NCBI GenBank assembly: GCA_002471225.1
Contig: DKPO01000016.1
Coordinates: 130,410-194,409 of the forward strand
Reading direction: 5' to 3'
Source: Porphyromonadaceae bacterium UBA7332
GTDB taxonomy: Bacteria; Bacteroidota; Bacteroidia; Bacteroidales; UBA7332
Length of the DNA stretch: 64,000 nt
The position numbers and the translations under genes are program-made. The notes under the pieces are model-generated. The model worked only from the letters and a program-made list of their open reading frames with translations, made no database searches and had not been told where the DNA came from. This document shows positions 50,952-61,538 of the stretch, piece after piece (within the stretch, counting starts at the first letter, position 1; every line of letters begins with the position of its first letter).

Positions 50952-51805
50952 ACTTTATTAAATTTAGATATAACAAGTTTACCTATAAAATTAATTACGG
51001 CAGTAATCATAAAAAGGAGCAATCCGATAGCTATCAGTGAACTCAACTTCAGTCCGTCCGATTCGCCAAACTGATTTGCAATAATACTTGCCATGGAATT
51101 ACCTGTTGAGGACAATGATCGGGGAATATTTTCTGTATTACCAATCAACATCGTTACAGCCATTGTTTCGCCCAACGCTCGCCCCAATGCCAGGATATAG
51201 CTTGCGAAGACTCCTGATCCTGAATTGGGAAGAATGACATGACGAATCACTTCCATACGGGTTGCTCCCAAGCTGTAAGCACCTTCTTTCAGATCCTTCG
51301 GAACCATCGATATAAACTCCGAACTAAGCGAAGAGGCATAAGGTATAATCATTATAGCCAGAACAATAGAAGCTGTAAGAATCCCGAACCCTTGAGTAGA
51401 AAGATTTAGTTGCTCCATCAGAGGCCGTAAAGCATAAAAACCCCAAAGTCCGTAAACAATCGAAGGAATACCCGCTAAGAGTTCAATCACAGAGCTTACG
51501 ATAACGGAGAGTTTACTTCCACGAAAATATTCTCCGGTAAAAAGCGCTACCGAAATCGAAAAAGGAATGCAAAATAACAATGCCAGAAAAGAGGTCATTA
51601 ATGTCCCGATGATAAATGAAAGAGCTCCATACTCTTCCTGATCAGGACGGGGATTCCATTCTGCCGTCGTTATGAATTTAAAGAAACCAAAATGTCCGAA
51701 TGCTTCCAGAGATCCACTGACCAGAGAATAGACCATTCCCCCGCAAATAAACAGGACTAAGGCAGCACTAAGCATCAGCAAAAGTCGGAATATTTTATCT
51801 TTCAT
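50948..51805 (-). CDS. pstC: Phosphate ABC transporter permease PstC
   Basis: 285 residues, six membrane segments and EAA-loop 'DLKEGAYSLGATRMEVIRHV'. 'GIPSIVYGLWGFYALRPLM' is the usual PstC helix. Starts 48 bp after pstS. Confidence 0.94.
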   Translation of the reverse strand: MKDKIFRLLLMLSAALVLFICGGMVYSLVSGSLEAFGHFGFFKFITTAEWNPRPDQEEYGALSFIIGTLMTSFLALLFCIPFSISVALFTGEYFRGSKLSVIVSSVIELLAGIPSIVYGLWGFYALRPLMEQLNLSTQGFGILTASIVLAIMIIPYASSLSSEFISMVPKDLKEGAYSLGATRMEVIRHVILPNSGSGVFASYILALGRALGETMAVTMLIGNTENIPRSLSSTGNSMASIIANQFGESDGLKLSSLIAIGLLLFMITAVINFIGKLVISKFNKV

Positions 51806-51853
51806 ATGAAATCAGATTAATCATTTAAGATGATAGTATCAATCAGCAGAAAC

Positions 51854-52906
51854 TTATTGCTTCAGAAGAGGTCGCCCATTATAGGTAACGGAGGATAGCA
51901 CCTGTCTGGCTCTGATCAGGGTCTCTTCCGGTAAGGGTGAGTAATTAACTTCTGTCGTCAGTCTCTGAGATTCAGGACTGATCATCCAATACATTAAATC
52001 AACTGTTGCCCTGGCCTTTGACTCAGAACGATTATTATAGCTTTGCTCCTTATAGATAAGTAACCATGTAAAACAAGCGATCGGATACGCCTGTGGATTA
52101 GCAGAATCTGTAATCATCGTACGCGTGTCAGCAGGAATATCGCCCGCAGCAGCAGCCGATATGGATTCGTTATCGGGTTTTATATACAGGCCACTCTTAT
52201 TTTTCAGACTGGCATAAGGTATTTTCACAGCAAAAGCGTATTCGGATCCTATATATCCGATTGTACCTTTCGTCTGACTGATTAATCCTGCAATAGCCGG
52301 ATTTCCTTTAGCTGCAATACCGGCAGGCCACTTAAGAGATTTTCCACATCCTACCTTCTGATTAAACTCCGGACTCACCTTAGACAAATAATCGGTGAAT
52401 ACGTAGGTTGTCCCACTCCCGTCCGAACGATAGACCGGATAAATATTGAGTTCCGGAAGTTTGATTCCGGGATTTTCCTGTTGTATGAGATCATCATTCC
52501 ATTTCGTGATTTTGCCGAGATAAATATCGGCAACTATCTGTCCGGTCAGGCGCAGATCCTGAATCCCCGGCAAATTATATCCCATTACGATAGCACCCAG
52601 ACAAGTAGGAATATGCACGACTTCACGAGGCATTTTCGCCATATCTTTATCGGACATAAAAGCATCCGTTGCTCCGAAATCTACAATCTGATCCCTCAGA
52701 CTCCGAATACCTCCCCCACTACCAATACCTCCATAGGTCACCTGAATACCTGTAGAATCTGTAAATGCTTTAAACGTTACATCATAAAAAGGTAACGGGA
52801 AAGTAGCTCCTGCACCAGAAATACTATCTTTAGTTAATCGTTTTTCATCTTGATTCGAACATGAAACTAAAGTTAGCATACACACGAATAAAAGAAATTG
52901 CTTCAT
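51854..52906 (-). CDS. pstS: Phosphate-binding lipoprotein PstS
   Basis: 350 residues. Lipobox LTLVSC (Cys16). The phosphate site is 'SGAGATFPLPFYDVTFKAF' near the N-terminus, 'TYGGIGSGGGIRSLRDQIVD' and 'YRSDGSGTTYVFTDYLSK'. First gene of the operon; a -7-like TAAGTTTG lies at 52937-52944 on the minus strand. Periplasmic, anchored to membrane. Confidence 0.95.
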   Translation of the reverse strand: MKQFLLFVCMLTLVSCSNQDEKRLTKDSISGAGATFPLPFYDVTFKAFTDSTGIQVTYGGIGSGGGIRSLRDQIVDFGATDAFMSDKDMAKMPREVVHIPTCLGAIVMGYNLPGIQDLRLTGQIVADIYLGKITKWNDDLIQQENPGIKLPELNIYPVYRSDGSGTTYVFTDYLSKVSPEFNQKVGCGKSLKWPAGIAAKGNPAIAGLISQTKGTIGYIGSEYAFAVKIPYASLKNKSGLYIKPDNESISAAAAGDIPADTRTMITDSANPQAYPIACFTWLLIYKEQSYNNRSESKARATVDLMYWMISPESQRLTTEVNYSPLPEETLIRARQVLSSVTYNGRPLLKQ

Positions 52907-53120
52907 TACTTACATTGTATTAGCTTCAGAGATTTTCAAACTTATAAAATCACATTAAAACTTTTATACAATGAACATTTAAGTACTCCGGTTAGTTTTT
53001 CGAAATTGTATAATAAGATGCAGCTTTGATATTTTGAGCCTGCCTCTATACCTTAATCACGAAGAACACCGATTAATTGGGTATTTAAGCTATATTCCAT
53101 ATACTTCCGTTTATAAAAAC

Positions 53121-53747
53121 CTAACGTTTCCGCATCTCCGATAAAACATGATTGATATATGTTTCTAATTCTCTTTTATCGGTCGAAAAAGTAAATGCAT
53201 TTCCAACAATACGATAATAATTCTCAGGGTCCGTACAATATTTGAACAAATATTTAGCCGTATTCACCTGACTATTACTAAAAGAAAGCGTTTTGATCAA
53301 TGCTGCTACCTGCTCAGAGGTAAAGTTACTTTTGATAGTTGACATTTTTATAACTGAAATTTTTTCTTCATCAAAAGGTTCTTTTTTTACTGACTTTAAT
53401 AGAGCATCAAACTGGTTGGAACCCATAGGCTGAATATGACCGGAGCATCCAGAGTCAGAAACAGGCGGACAAACTTCCGGATTATCTATTGAAACAATCA
53501 TTGTACCTCTGCCATCATAGCGTATCTGGTTATTATAAACAACACGGCCTTTTAGATCGGCCGAAACATTATAAACACCGGGACGAAGATTCGCTACAAA
53601 GCTGGTCTGACTCGGCAAATTTACCTTTTGTCCATCCAAACGAATAGTTACCGGATATCTGCTTTCAAACAAAATTCCGTTTAGCTGTTGAGCAAATGAA
53701 GGGATCATGGCAGCGCTCAATAAAATGCTCAGTAATAATTTTCTCAT
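53121..53747 (-). CDS. DUF4476-domain exported protein
   Basis: 208 residues with a signal peptide (about 1-19, PSFAQ). A short beta-rich part (about 20-90, 'YPVTIRLDGQKVNLPSQTSF') is followed by DUF4476 (about 112-205): 'EPFDEEKISVIKMSTIKSNF', 'TSEQVAALIKTLSFSNSQVN', 'DPENYYRIVGNAFTFSTDKR'. The domain is common in Bacteroidetes and has no known function. Single gene. Confidence 0.85.
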   Translation of the reverse strand: MRKLLLSILLSAAMIPSFAQQLNGILFESRYPVTIRLDGQKVNLPSQTSFVANLRPGVYNVSADLKGRVVYNNQIRYDGRGTMIVSIDNPEVCPPVSDSGCSGHIQPMGSNQFDALLKSVKKEPFDEEKISVIKMSTIKSNFTSEQVAALIKTLSFSNSQVNTAKYLFKYCTDPENYYRIVGNAFTFSTDKRELETYINHVLSEMRKR

Positions 53748-53821
53748 AAATTGTACTTTTAAACTATAACTTACTTATGGCAAAGATATACAAATTAATG
53801 AATGATAAGCGATTAAAGAAT

Positions 53822-54985
53822 TCATTGATCGTTCATTTTCAGAAATAATAGAAGAGGATTATCATCTTCCCTGATATCTCCGATATGATGCAAAAGTTGT
53901 TTTTTTACATCCGAAGGTTTCGAGTCGATAAAACTCAATAAATCCACAGGCCAAACGGGTATGATTATCTGTGAGTCAGACTGCTCGAAAATAGTTGCGT
54001 CATCCATTACGATTTCATAACCTCCGAGGTATTTATTTTCAATCAATACAGGTGCAATTAATGAGGATTCATCAGAAACAGATGCAAAAAGAATTTGTTG
54101 TTTGTAGGCAAACGAAGTCCATGTTTCACCCGATTTATTATGTGTGAACAGCATCGTCCCATAAGCATAATCAGTGGATGCTAACTGAGTAAAAAACTGC
54201 ATGATATCTGAATAATCTTTATTATAGAATCCAGTCGGAATAGTATGTGATCCGAAATTAAGCAAATAAACCGGTTTAAAGATTCCACTCTGATCACATT
54301 TATAAATCGTATCATTAAACGATTCGAAGAAAAGCGGACCTCCTTCCGAACTAATAAAATAATTATTCGCAGGCAGTAAATGTAAATAATTCGATTTTGC
54401 TTTATCTTTCTTTATCGACTCACACAGGATCTCATTAGTATCCAGTTTTATAGTTTTCACTTTTGCAGAATCTTTATCTGCAATTTGATTGCCCCCATAA
54501 AGATTCAGCACAGAATCATCGGATAAAAAGATTCGTGATGTTTTAGCAGGGAGTTTACTTTTCTTCAAAAACTGACCCGACTGATCAAATTGTAAAATTT
54601 CACGCTTCGGCCCGTTCAATATCCAGGCAGTTCCATCCTTTGCAATCTGAAAATCAGTAATCATTATATACTCCTCCGGTCCTTCGCCCTGATGGGTGAT
54701 AGCTCCTATCAAACTTCCATTCCTCTGATAGATATAAAGTGATTTACCATCTGATATATAGAGCTTGTTATTTAACTCAATAATCTTTTTCAGTGATGTA
54801 AAAACGGAAGAATCAGTTGTTTCAAGTGCGATTAGTTCAATTTTATCTGTCAAATCCGTAGTTTTTATGCTTTCGGATATATGAGATAAATCAATCTTAA
54901 TTTCAGAAAGAGTTATATCATCTTTTTTTTGTGTGCATGAAAAAATAAACAAAGTGATAAGTGGAAGTAAATAAGACGTTTTCAT
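53822..54985 (-). CDS. 6-bladed beta-propeller lipoprotein
   Basis: 387 residues from the ATG at 54985, which begins a lipoprotein signal (MKTSYLLP to IFSC); 15 further in-frame residues upstream are unlikely. The pattern 'IELIALETTDSSVFTSLKKI', 'LYISDGKSLYIYQRNGSLIG' and 'HQGEGPEEYIMITDFQIAKD' is that of the 6-bladed propeller family abundant in gut Bacteroidetes. Probably surface exposed; ligand unknown. Confidence 0.84.
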   Translation of the reverse strand: MKTSYLLPLITLFIFSCTQKKDDITLSEIKIDLSHISESIKTTDLTDKIELIALETTDSSVFTSLKKIIELNNKLYISDGKSLYIYQRNGSLIGAITHQGEGPEEYIMITDFQIAKDGTAWILNGPKREILQFDQSGQFLKKSKLPAKTSRIFLSDDSVLNLYGGNQIADKDSAKVKTIKLDTNEILCESIKKDKAKSNYLHLLPANNYFISSEGGPLFFESFNDTIYKCDQSGIFKPVYLLNFGSHTIPTGFYNKDYSDIMQFFTQLASTDYAYGTMLFTHNKSGETWTSFAYKQQILFASVSDESSLIAPVLIENKYLGGYEIVMDDATIFEQSDSQIIIPVWPVDLLSFIDSKPSDVKKQLLHHIGDIREDDNPLLLFLKMNDQ

Positions 54986-55056
54986 ATTAAACGGTTGATT
55001 ATAGATTAATAGTTCCCGCAATATACACATTATATATTCAGATCAATGAAATACAG

Positions 55057-55101
55057 AAAAAAAGGTGCTAATGGTTATTTATTTCCATCAGCACCTTTTT
55101 T
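55057..55101 (-). terminator. Terminator after the heparinase-family gene
   Basis: Stem AGGTGCT-x-ATGG / CCAT-x-AGCACCT with one G-U pair, U-run on the minus strand, directly behind the stop codon. Confidence 0.85.
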
Positions 55102-57822
55102 TTAAAGTACTACCGTACCGTTAGAGTTAGCCGGTATTATAAATGTATCTTTTGATTTGCGCTTCATCAGTAATGCCTTTTTAGCTCCTGACGTTTCAAG
55201 CACAGGTCGTTTTTTAGATTTTGAACGATAGGGATTATACTTCACTTCAAGTGTTTCATCTGTATTCACTGTAAATCCGTTTTCTGTAAACGTAAGTGAA
55301 TAGGTAGCTGAAGCTGTTTTTGCAGTTACAAGATAATCTCCTATACCAATTGTTTTTCCACTTGCCATTTCCAGACCTGTCACTTTCCCATCTTTCTTGA
55401 AGATTATACCAAATGCGCCGGCAAATGTCCAGCCATTATGTCGAAATGAGGCAAATGGCTCGGCAGATTGCAACACAATCTGCTCCTGACCGTTACACAA
55501 AGTAACTTTCAAAGCAGCCATACGATTTTTTTCTGTCTCACGTTCCCATTCGGCTTTTTCCACACAATAGCCTTCAGCCGGACGGAAAGGTTCAAATACC
55601 ACCGCAAAAGGTTTAGTCCATGCTTCACCTTCCTGACGAACAAATACGGTTGGTGTAGGCTTACTGTCATAAGGAGCATAAGCAGTCATTGTTCGTGGCG
55701 TTTGCCCTATATAATATTCTTTAGGAGTTGAAGAAACAAAGAATGCCTGCATATTAAGCGGACTTCCTTGTTTATCTTTTAATTTGAATAAAGAAATCAC
55801 TCCTTCATTACGCTTCCCTGTTGATTTTGAATTTTTGAAGAAGCGAATACCCGGAAAATCGGGTTCAACCGTAAAAGGTGCCGATTTGTATAAATTCAAA
55901 GGATTCCGTGAATGATCCAGAAGTGTTGCACTATCACCTATATTGTGATAGATGTAATCGTTCATCAGACGATTATTTGATCTGAATATATCTACATAGT
56001 AACCTGTTGAATCACTACTTTTCACATATCCGACAGTTCGTTCCTGATTGGTTTTTGTATAGCGTTCGGTATATTTACCTGTTATAAATCCTGAACGCTC
56101 ACCAGATCCCATTGCTGTTTTCGTCATGGAACCAATATTTTTAGCCTGATCACCTCCTTTAAATAGTTTATCAGGACTGGCACTTCCTGCAGGAATAACC
56201 GTATTGTGGGCTGCCCACTGAGAATAATAATCAACATGTATCGGATGTTCCAGGTCATTCAATGTCCCCGGGTCTACACCTAGCATAGTCCCTCTTCCAA
56301 ACAACTCCATCGAAAGACCATCGGCATGATTATGATGGAAAGTACCACCCTGCATGGTTACCATGAAATCTTTTTCGGGATCCATGCCACTTCGCACGAA
56401 GTAGTTACGTGCATAATCAACCTCACCCATACGTTTCCAGTTCATTGGTACAGGATCCTCCTTTATTTCGGGTACATCCAGTAATAATGTCCAGTGATCT
56501 CCATTTTCCTTAGCATAAATACCTTTCTGTGCCAGATAAGAAAGAGCATCCAATGAAGATGTGGTATCTTTATGAGCCAAACGATTAAGAGCCAGAGAGA
56601 ACTCAATTATTTGAGGATTCAGCTTTTCGCGATCTGTATCTCCGAAGTTCGGTAATAACATATTAGGAAAAGAGTTGGATAACATTTCCGAATAGGTATT
56701 CAGCAATGCCGGATATTTAGCTAGTACGGGATAACCGTTTTTTTCTGCTACATAAGTTGCCAAGAGCAATTGGGGTAAAACCTGATTCTGATAACGTGCA
56801 GGCTCTTTCCACTCTCCTTTATTCCCAATCCAGTTTCGGGTAAGAGTAGCCAGAGATAAATGTCCCTTGCGATTATCTACAGAATCTTTATCGAGAAAAA
56901 ACTGCATATAATAATCGCGTTTTGCCTTATCTTCAAGACTAAGAGCAGCAACAACCAATGTCGCACTTTCCATTGCACTTGTATTGTCCGCAATAGAGCC
57001 ATTCTTGATTAAGGACTCAGCAAATCTTTCAAATACAGGTTGATAATAAGTCATATTATAGCTATGCTCCTCCATAAAGTCATGGGCGAAGTCATACGCC
57101 AGAATTAAATCCCGGTAAGCAATATCCTGAGATGGATCTAAATTGAGAAGTCCTGATGTGTTTTTTTCAGATACGACTGCATTTTGATTTGATAAGCCCT
57201 GTGCCCACAAATTCAGCAAGTCGGCAGCCAGATAGCCATATTCTTCTTTTTCGGTCAACCAATAAAGAATTGCAGATTTAAGTGCAATCTCATTAATTTT
57301 TTGATTTATCAGAGCTGTATAAGACTGAGGCGCTACCTCCGCATACTCCATCGTAACGGGATGTTGAAGTAACATGGTCGAATCGGTGTTATATGGCATT
57401 AGCTCATCAAGCTCGGGTACACGATATTCATATCCTTTTTCATCTGTAGGAATACCATATTCACCATACTTTATCGTAGGATAGGATGCATCACCTGATA
57501 GTTCAATGATGTTTTTACCCGATTCGTCAACCTGACAATCGGTAAAAAATTCGCCTCTGCCCCAATTCATCTGATAGCGACTCATCAACCATGCAGGATC
57601 ATACTCTATGGTCATCTGATACTTCATCACATAAGGATAAAGCTCTTTTTCCATATTTTTGAATAAAGAGTCCGTCGAGGTACTGTTTTTTATTTTATAT
57701 AAAATAGCTTCCTTATCCTTCTCATTGGCAATAATATGGGGAAAATTCTGAGCTTGTGCCATTAAAAGGGATCCGAATGAAAGCAATAAGGTATATGCTG
57801 TTTTACGTACAAGTGACTTCAT
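55102..57822 (-). CDS. Heparinase II/III-family polysaccharide lyase
   Basis: 906 residues with a signal peptide (about 1-24, MAQAQ). An alpha/alpha-toroid domain (about 40-430, 'LAYDFAHDFMEEHSYNMTYY') is followed by the heparinase II/III-like beta-sandwich with 'GGTFHHNHADGLSMELFGRG' (His496, His497, His499), the conserved metal and catalytic region, and 'QWAAHNTVIPAG'. Family members cut uronate-containing glycans such as heparin, alginate or ulvan; which one is not readable. No SusC/SusD pair or sulfatase is next to it. Single gene with its own terminator. Confidence 0.85.
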   Translation of the reverse strand: MKSLVRKTAYTLLLSFGSLLMAQAQNFPHIIANEKDKEAILYKIKNSTSTDSLFKNMEKELYPYVMKYQMTIEYDPAWLMSRYQMNWGRGEFFTDCQVDESGKNIIELSGDASYPTIKYGEYGIPTDEKGYEYRVPELDELMPYNTDSTMLLQHPVTMEYAEVAPQSYTALINQKINEIALKSAILYWLTEKEEYGYLAADLLNLWAQGLSNQNAVVSEKNTSGLLNLDPSQDIAYRDLILAYDFAHDFMEEHSYNMTYYQPVFERFAESLIKNGSIADNTSAMESATLVVAALSLEDKAKRDYYMQFFLDKDSVDNRKGHLSLATLTRNWIGNKGEWKEPARYQNQVLPQLLLATYVAEKNGYPVLAKYPALLNTYSEMLSNSFPNMLLPNFGDTDREKLNPQIIEFSLALNRLAHKDTTSSLDALSYLAQKGIYAKENGDHWTLLLDVPEIKEDPVPMNWKRMGEVDYARNYFVRSGMDPEKDFMVTMQGGTFHHNHADGLSMELFGRGTMLGVDPGTLNDLEHPIHVDYYSQWAAHNTVIPAGSASPDKLFKGGDQAKNIGSMTKTAMGSGERSGFITGKYTERYTKTNQERTVGYVKSSDSTGYYVDIFRSNNRLMNDYIYHNIGDSATLLDHSRNPLNLYKSAPFTVEPDFPGIRFFKNSKSTGKRNEGVISLFKLKDKQGSPLNMQAFFVSSTPKEYYIGQTPRTMTAYAPYDSKPTPTVFVRQEGEAWTKPFAVVFEPFRPAEGYCVEKAEWERETEKNRMAALKVTLCNGQEQIVLQSAEPFASFRHNGWTFAGAFGIIFKKDGKVTGLEMASGKTIGIGDYLVTAKTASATYSLTFTENGFTVNTDETLEVKYNPYRSKSKKRPVLETSGAKKALLMKRKSKDTFIIPANSNGTVVL

Positions 57823-58030
57823 GATTCTGTTTTTTCAAATAAGACGTTCTAATTCATTACAAACACTAAAAATGATAGTAACTCTGCAACTATATGTCAG
57901 CGCTACTATTCATAACCAGTTTAAATAAGACAGAACAACAACGCGAATATAAGGCTTTTTAAATTAAAACAGTCGTTTTTTTAGTAGTTGATTTCTCGGT
58001 TTTTTATTAATGAATGAAAAAAAACAAGCA

Positions 58031-59050
58031 TTAGCATTTCAGGACCCCTATACCTGGTGCTTCCGGCAACTTTATTTTACCATTCTCAACACGCATTCCC
58101 TGAAAGCAATCATTCGCTATCAGCACATTACCATCCAGATCAGCCCAATCAGCAGCAGGAGATAACTGCGAAGCTGCAGAAATCGCACAGGATGTTTCTG
58201 TCATGCAGCCAAGCATAACTTTCATATCTATGGCTCTTGCCATATTAATCATTTTCCAGGCCTCACGCATACCCGTACACTTCATTAATTTAATATTAAT
58301 GCCTGAAAAAGCTCCTTTTAAATGGATCAGATCTGATAAACGTTGTACCGATTCATCTGCAATAACAGGCAGCGGACTATGTTGTGTCAGCCAGGCAATA
58401 TCATCTATATTATTTTTAGACATGGGTTGTTCTATAAAAACGACTCCCTGCTCCTGAAGCCAGAAGATCATATCCAAAGCTTGATTCCGATCTGTCCATC
58501 CCTGATTGGCATCCACACAAACAGGCTTATCCGATACCGTGCGAATCGTGCGAATCAGTTCCTTATCTGACTCAGAACCAAGCTTTACTTTTAAAATTTC
58601 GTATGGTGCCTCCAGCGTTTTTTTACGTACAATCTCAGGTGTATCCATACCAATTGTATAGGACGTCATCGGTGCATCATCCGGATTTAATCCCCATAGA
58701 CGAAACCACGGCTGTCCGATAAGCTTACCCACCAAATCATGCAATGCAATATCTACAGCAGCTTTAGCTGCAGTATTATTTATATCAATACGATCCACAT
58801 AGCTTAAAATATCCTCTATCAAAAAAGGAGAAGAAAATTGATCAAGATTTACTTTACGAAGAAAAGACTGCACAGACTCTGTAGTTTCTCCTAAATACGG
58901 AGGCATACTCGCTTCTCCGTAACCAACTATTCCATCATATTCAATCTCCGTCAAAACTGCCGGAGTCATCGTGCGAGAAGATCCCGCTATCGTAAATGTG
59001 TGTTTCATTTTCAAATCATAGGGACGAAAACGAAGCGTCATCTTTTCCAT
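58031..59050 (-). CDS. Dipeptide epimerase (L-Ala-D/L-Glu epimerase type), enolase superfamily
   Basis: 339 residues from the ATG at 59050 (MEKMTLRFRPYDL); an in-frame ATG at 59083 is less likely. The enolase-superfamily barrel has the KxK acid/base at Lys154 and Lys156 ('ILKVKLGSESD'), metal ligands Asp180 ('VDANQGW'), Glu207 ('FIEQPM') and Asp232 ('IADESV'), and the second base Lys254 ('INIKLMK'). This set is that of dipeptide epimerases acting on peptidoglycan-derived L-Ala-D-Glu. Cytoplasmic. It is divergent from dnaX. Confidence 0.88.
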   Translation of the reverse strand: MEKMTLRFRPYDLKMKHTFTIAGSSRTMTPAVLTEIEYDGIVGYGEASMPPYLGETTESVQSFLRKVNLDQFSSPFLIEDILSYVDRIDINNTAAKAAVDIALHDLVGKLIGQPWFRLWGLNPDDAPMTSYTIGMDTPEIVRKKTLEAPYEILKVKLGSESDKELIRTIRTVSDKPVCVDANQGWTDRNQALDMIFWLQEQGVVFIEQPMSKNNIDDIAWLTQHSPLPVIADESVQRLSDLIHLKGAFSGINIKLMKCTGMREAWKMINMARAIDMKVMLGCMTETSCAISAASQLSPAADWADLDGNVLIANDCFQGMRVENGKIKLPEAPGIGVLKC

Positions 59051-59133
59051 ACTCATAAGGTAATTTCTAAATTGAAGCCACAATTATACAATAAAAAAAT
59101 CAGTATCCTCTTTAGATTCAGCCCGAAAAATCG

Positions 59134-59141
59134 TACTTTTG
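59134..59141 (+). promoter_or_regulatory. -7 promoter element of dnaX
   Basis: TACTTTTG fits TAnnTTTG, 55 bp before the dnaX ATG. Confidence 0.45.
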
Positions 59142-59196
59142 CTTGAAAGTAAAATAAGGAGAAACATTTTGTTTACACCTTCGATAAAAGATATAC

Positions 59197-60960
59197 ATGA
59201 ATAATTTTATTGTATCAGCACGTAAATATCGTCCTTCGACATTTCGCTCTGTTGTCGGACAAAAGGCATTGACACAAACGCTTAAGAATTCGGTAGCCAC
59301 AAAAAAACTGGCTCACGCATACTTATTCTGCGGTCCTCGCGGAGTGGGTAAGACGACTTGTGCACGTATCTTTGCTAAAACGATCAACTGCTTTCATCCC
59401 ACAGCTGATGGTGAAGCATGCAATGCTTGTGAGTCTTGTGTTTCATTTAATGAAAACCGATCTTACAATATCCATGAGTTAGATGCGGCTTCGAATAATT
59501 CCGTTGACGATATTCGTGTTCTCATCGATCAGGTACGTATCTCTCCACAAATAGGTGAATACAAGGTTTATATTATTGACGAGGTTCACATGTTGTCTTC
59601 TCAGGCTTTCAATGCTTTCTTAAAAACATTAGAAGAGCCTCCTCACCATGCTATTTTCGTATTAGCTACAACCGAGAAACACAAAATACTACCTACCATT
59701 CTATCGCGTTGTCAGATTTATGATTTTAACCGAATCAGTATAAATGATACGGTTGAGCATCTTACTTATGTTGCATCACAAGAGGGTGTGAACGTTGAAC
59801 CGGAAGCTCTTAATGTCATTGCTCAAAAGGCAGATGGTGGTATGCGCGATGCGCTTTCTATCTTTGATCAGGTTGTTAGCTTTACGGCAGGAAATGTCAC
59901 ATACAGATCTGTTATTGACAATCTGAATATTCTGGATTATGAATATTATTTCCGTATCGTTGATGCTTTTTTAGCGGGAGATTTCAAAGCTGCACTTTTA
60001 ATCTTTAATGAGATCTTAGCTAAAGGTTTTGAAGGACAAAACTTTATCACCGGCTTATCATCTCATTTTCGTGATTTGCTCGTCAGCAAAGATCAATCCA
60101 CTATTTCGTTACTGGAAGTTGCTGATGTAGTTGCTCAAAAATATGCACAACAGGCAGTTAATTGCTCTAATGATTTCCTTTTCAAATCAATTGAATTAAC
60201 CAATGAGTGCGATCTTAGTTATCGGGCATCGAAAAATAAACGTCTATTAATAGAGCTTACTTTAATCAGACTTTGCAGAACCAATGTTCCGCAGGAAGGA
60301 GGTAGCGGCTCTCATGCCGCAATACCCTCGATAGCAGCACAACCACAAGCTCAGCCCGCAGTTACTAATACGCCTGCTGTACCACAAGCACCGCCATCAC
60401 AACCTCAAGCGGTAAAACAGGTCAGTCCTGTTCAGCAAACACAACGACAGGCAAGCGTATCTACAACTGCAAGTACCCATATGCCGCAGCCTGCTTCAGG
60501 AAACCCATCTGCACCTCCTAAAGGTTTTTCTCTTTTAGGAAAGAAAAAGAATGAGGAAAATGCTGCTCAGGTTAATCGGAATCAAAATATCAGATCCCTG
60601 GCAGAGCCATTCTCACAAGAACAGCTGCTTGATGCATGGAAGGAGTACACCAAACGTATTCCGGAGCGTACAATGATTATTGCTACAATGAAGGCTGCTA
60701 CGCCGGAGATAGCTTCCGGGTTTATGTTAAATCTGGTTGTTGATAATGAAATTCAAAAAGAAAAGATGACAGAAGAAGCAACTGCTATTGTTGAATTTCT
60801 ACGTCAGAAACTTCGAAACTATCAGATTTCGCTTCAGGTCTCCGTGAATCAGCAAGAGTATAAAAAAGCATTCAGCAAACGTGAGATTTTAGAAGAGTTA
60901 TTAAGTGAAAATCAAACACTCGCTGAATTAGTTGAAAAATATGACCTTGTGATCGCTTAA
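59197..60960 (+). CDS. dnaX: DNA polymerase III subunit gamma/tau
   Basis: 587 residues. Clamp-loader AAA+ ATPase: 'YRPSTFRSVVGQKALTQTLK', Walker A 'FCGPRGVGKTTCARIF', four-cysteine zinc module 'CFHPTADGEACNACESC', Walker B 'IDEVHMLSSQAFNAFLKTLE', sensor 'LATTEKHKILPTILSRCQIY'. A Pro/Gln-rich linker (about 370-450) leads to a tau-like C-terminal domain. It loads the sliding clamp at the replication fork. pabA follows after 8 bp. Confidence 0.95.
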   Translation: MNNFIVSARKYRPSTFRSVVGQKALTQTLKNSVATKKLAHAYLFCGPRGVGKTTCARIFAKTINCFHPTADGEACNACESCVSFNENRSYNIHELDAASNNSVDDIRVLIDQVRISPQIGEYKVYIIDEVHMLSSQAFNAFLKTLEEPPHHAIFVLATTEKHKILPTILSRCQIYDFNRISINDTVEHLTYVASQEGVNVEPEALNVIAQKADGGMRDALSIFDQVVSFTAGNVTYRSVIDNLNILDYEYYFRIVDAFLAGDFKAALLIFNEILAKGFEGQNFITGLSSHFRDLLVSKDQSTISLLEVADVVAQKYAQQAVNCSNDFLFKSIELTNECDLSYRASKNKRLLIELTLIRLCRTNVPQEGGSGSHAAIPSIAAQPQAQPAVTNTPAVPQAPPSQPQAVKQVSPVQQTQRQASVSTTASTHMPQPASGNPSAPPKGFSLLGKKKNEENAAQVNRNQNIRSLAEPFSQEQLLDAWKEYTKRIPERTMIIATMKAATPEIASGFMLNLVVDNEIQKEKMTEEATAIVEFLRQKLRNYQISLQVSVNQQEYKKAFSKREILEELLSENQTLAELVEKYDLVIA

Positions 60961-60968
60961 TATTTATA

Positions 60969-61538
60969 ATGAAAATTCTGATCATAGACAATTACGATTC
61001 GTTTGTTCATAATCTGTATCATGCAGTTAAATCAATAACAAACGACACGATATGCATAAAAAAAAACGATGCTGTTTCTCCTGAAGAAGCAGCATCGTTT
61101 GATAAAATATTATTATCTCCGGGGCCCGGGATTCCTTCGGAAGCCGGAAGACTATTGGATATTATCAGATATTGTGCTGATAAATCATCTATTCTTGGAG
61201 TTTGCCTCGGACATCAGGCTATCGCTGAAGCTTTTGGGGGAGCACTAATAAATATCGAATTCCCTTTTCACGGCATTCAATCTGAAATTACTTGTGATGA
61301 CTCTGATACACTGTTTGTCGGGATCGGTTCTAAAATGCTGGTCGGCAGATATCATTCATGGATTGTTGACCCGGAGAAATTACCCGACTCTTTGCATGTG
61401 ACAGCCCTTAGTGATGAGCAACATATTATGGCTTTTAAACATGAATCGTACTCACTCTTTGGTGTTCAGTTTCATCCTGAGTCTATATTAACGCCACAAG
61501 GAAATCAATTATTAAAGAACTGGCTCAATCTGCCGTAA
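60969..61538 (+). CDS. pabA: Aminodeoxychorismate synthase glutamine amidotransferase
   Basis: 189 residues, class I amidotransferase. 'MKILIIDNYDSFVHNLYHAV' start, oxyanion loop 'LLSPGPGIP', nucleophile Cys in 'GVCLGHQAIAEAFGG', and the His/Glu pair 'VQFHPESILT'. It supplies ammonia to PabB for p-aminobenzoate and so folate. TrpG is the near relative, but pabC and pabB are adjacent. Its 3' end overlaps convergent pabC by 27 bp. Confidence 0.88.
   Translation: MKILIIDNYDSFVHNLYHAVKSITNDTICIKKNDAVSPEEAASFDKILLSPGPGIPSEAGRLLDIIRYCADKSSILGVCLGHQAIAEAFGGALINIEFPFHGIQSEITCDDSDTLFVGIGSKMLVGRYHSWIVDPEKLPDSLHVTALSDEQHIMAFKHESYSLFGVQFHPESILTPQGNQLLKNWLNLP

Noticed and set aside
60969..61538. Anthranilate synthase component II (trpG)
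   Set aside because: pabC and pabB are adjacent and no trp genes are present.
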